This document shows, piece after piece, positions 63,963 through 64,000 of a stretch of DNA of 64,000 nucleotides; position 1 is the first letter of the stretch, and every line of letters begins with the position of its first letter. This DNA is from Clostridiales bacterium (GTDB lineage Bacteria > Bacillota > Clostridia > Christensenellales > CAG-138). Position numbers and translations under genes: made by a program. The notes under the pieces were generated by a model. That model was given only the letters and a program-made list of their open reading frames with translations. It had not been told where the DNA came from and did no database searches. The stretch is taken from positions 42,751 to 106,750 of the forward strand of contig SFIR01000002.1 of NCBI GenBank assembly GCA_004556165.1. Direction: 5' to 3'.

Positions 63963-64000
63963 TGCTACAATGTAAATTGGCAAAAAAACAAGAAAGGAGG
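63963..64000 (+). promoter_or_regulatory. Promoter and ribosome site for a gene past the window end
   Basis: An extended -10 (TG at 63963-63964, TACAAT at 63966-63971) is followed by AAAGGAGG at the last 8 bases (63993-64000). The start codon would fall about 6-9 bases after the window. The gene is unknown. The stretch from TGTCCA at 63923 has the look of a mobile element end, but this cannot be tested here. Confidence 0.5.

Noticed and set aside
1..64000. CRISPR arrays, tRNA or rRNA genes, tandem repeats, prophage
   Set aside because: No repeated spaced units, cloverleaf-like runs, rRNA signatures or phage gene blocks were found on reading both strands.

Overview
The window looks like chromosome of an anaerobic, endospore-forming Clostridia-type Firmicute. 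The evidence is spoVT, a complete gerA-type germinant receptor operon, a SpoVB/MurJ-type flippase, two tRNA-responsive T-box leaders, strong GGAGG ribosome sites with occasional GTG/TTG starts, and amino-acid fermentation genes (arginine deiminase plus the oxidative ornithine route). No tRNA or rRNA genes, CRISPR array or complete insertion sequence were seen. Species cannot be named from the sequence alone.

Layout. 1-6.6 kb (minus): the plsX-acpP-rnc-smc-ftsY operon, with ftsY cut by the window edge, driven by a clear sigma-A promoter and carrying a 14-bp hairpin just before rnc. 6.7-8.1 kb: glyA. 8.1-13.5 kb: a polysaccharide deacetylase, the gerA operon with a previously uncalled 56-residue two-helix protein as fourth gene, and rpsU. 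13.6-19.9 kb: glnS, a zinc-ribbon membrane protein, arcA, and a DUF1538 membrane protein followed by two PII-like genes. 19.9-28.4 kb: T-box/pheST, a small zinc-ribbon protein, a degenerate deacetylase-like protein, spoVT with a sigma-G-type promoter, and T-box/leuS. 28.4-36.8 kb: aroE, aroQ, a SAM-fold protein, dgt, a flippase, a YgiQ-type radical SAM protein and an acyltransferase. 36.9-45.6 kb (minus): the ornithine operon ord-ortA-ortB-oraS-oraE-mutL-like-orr followed by a thioredoxin-like protein and a DUF2087 protein. 45.7-50.6 kb: a four-helix protein, the GGGtGRT/NifU-like pair, a UDP-sugar pyrophosphorylase and dihydrolipoyl dehydrogenase. 50.7-61.2 kb: a two-domain glycosyltransferase, rmuC, a Thr/Pro-rich surface protein, and a GT-C / protein mannosyltransferase / GtrA cassette. 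61.2-63.9 kb: yifB and dprA. The last ~80 bases hold a promoter and ribosome site for a gene beyond the window.

How the genes fit together. Ornithine catabolism is complete from L-ornithine to acetyl-CoA plus alanine (Orr, OraSE with its reactivation-type partner, Ord, OrtAB). ArcA could feed it from arginine, but ornithine carbamoyltransferase and carbamate kinase are not in the window. The 53-61 kb region reads as a candidate surface O-glycosylation unit. The least understood parts are the DUF1538/PII/PII unit behind arcA, the GGGtGRT/NifU-like pair behind the ornithine operon, and the lectin-like domain fused to the protein mannosyltransferase.
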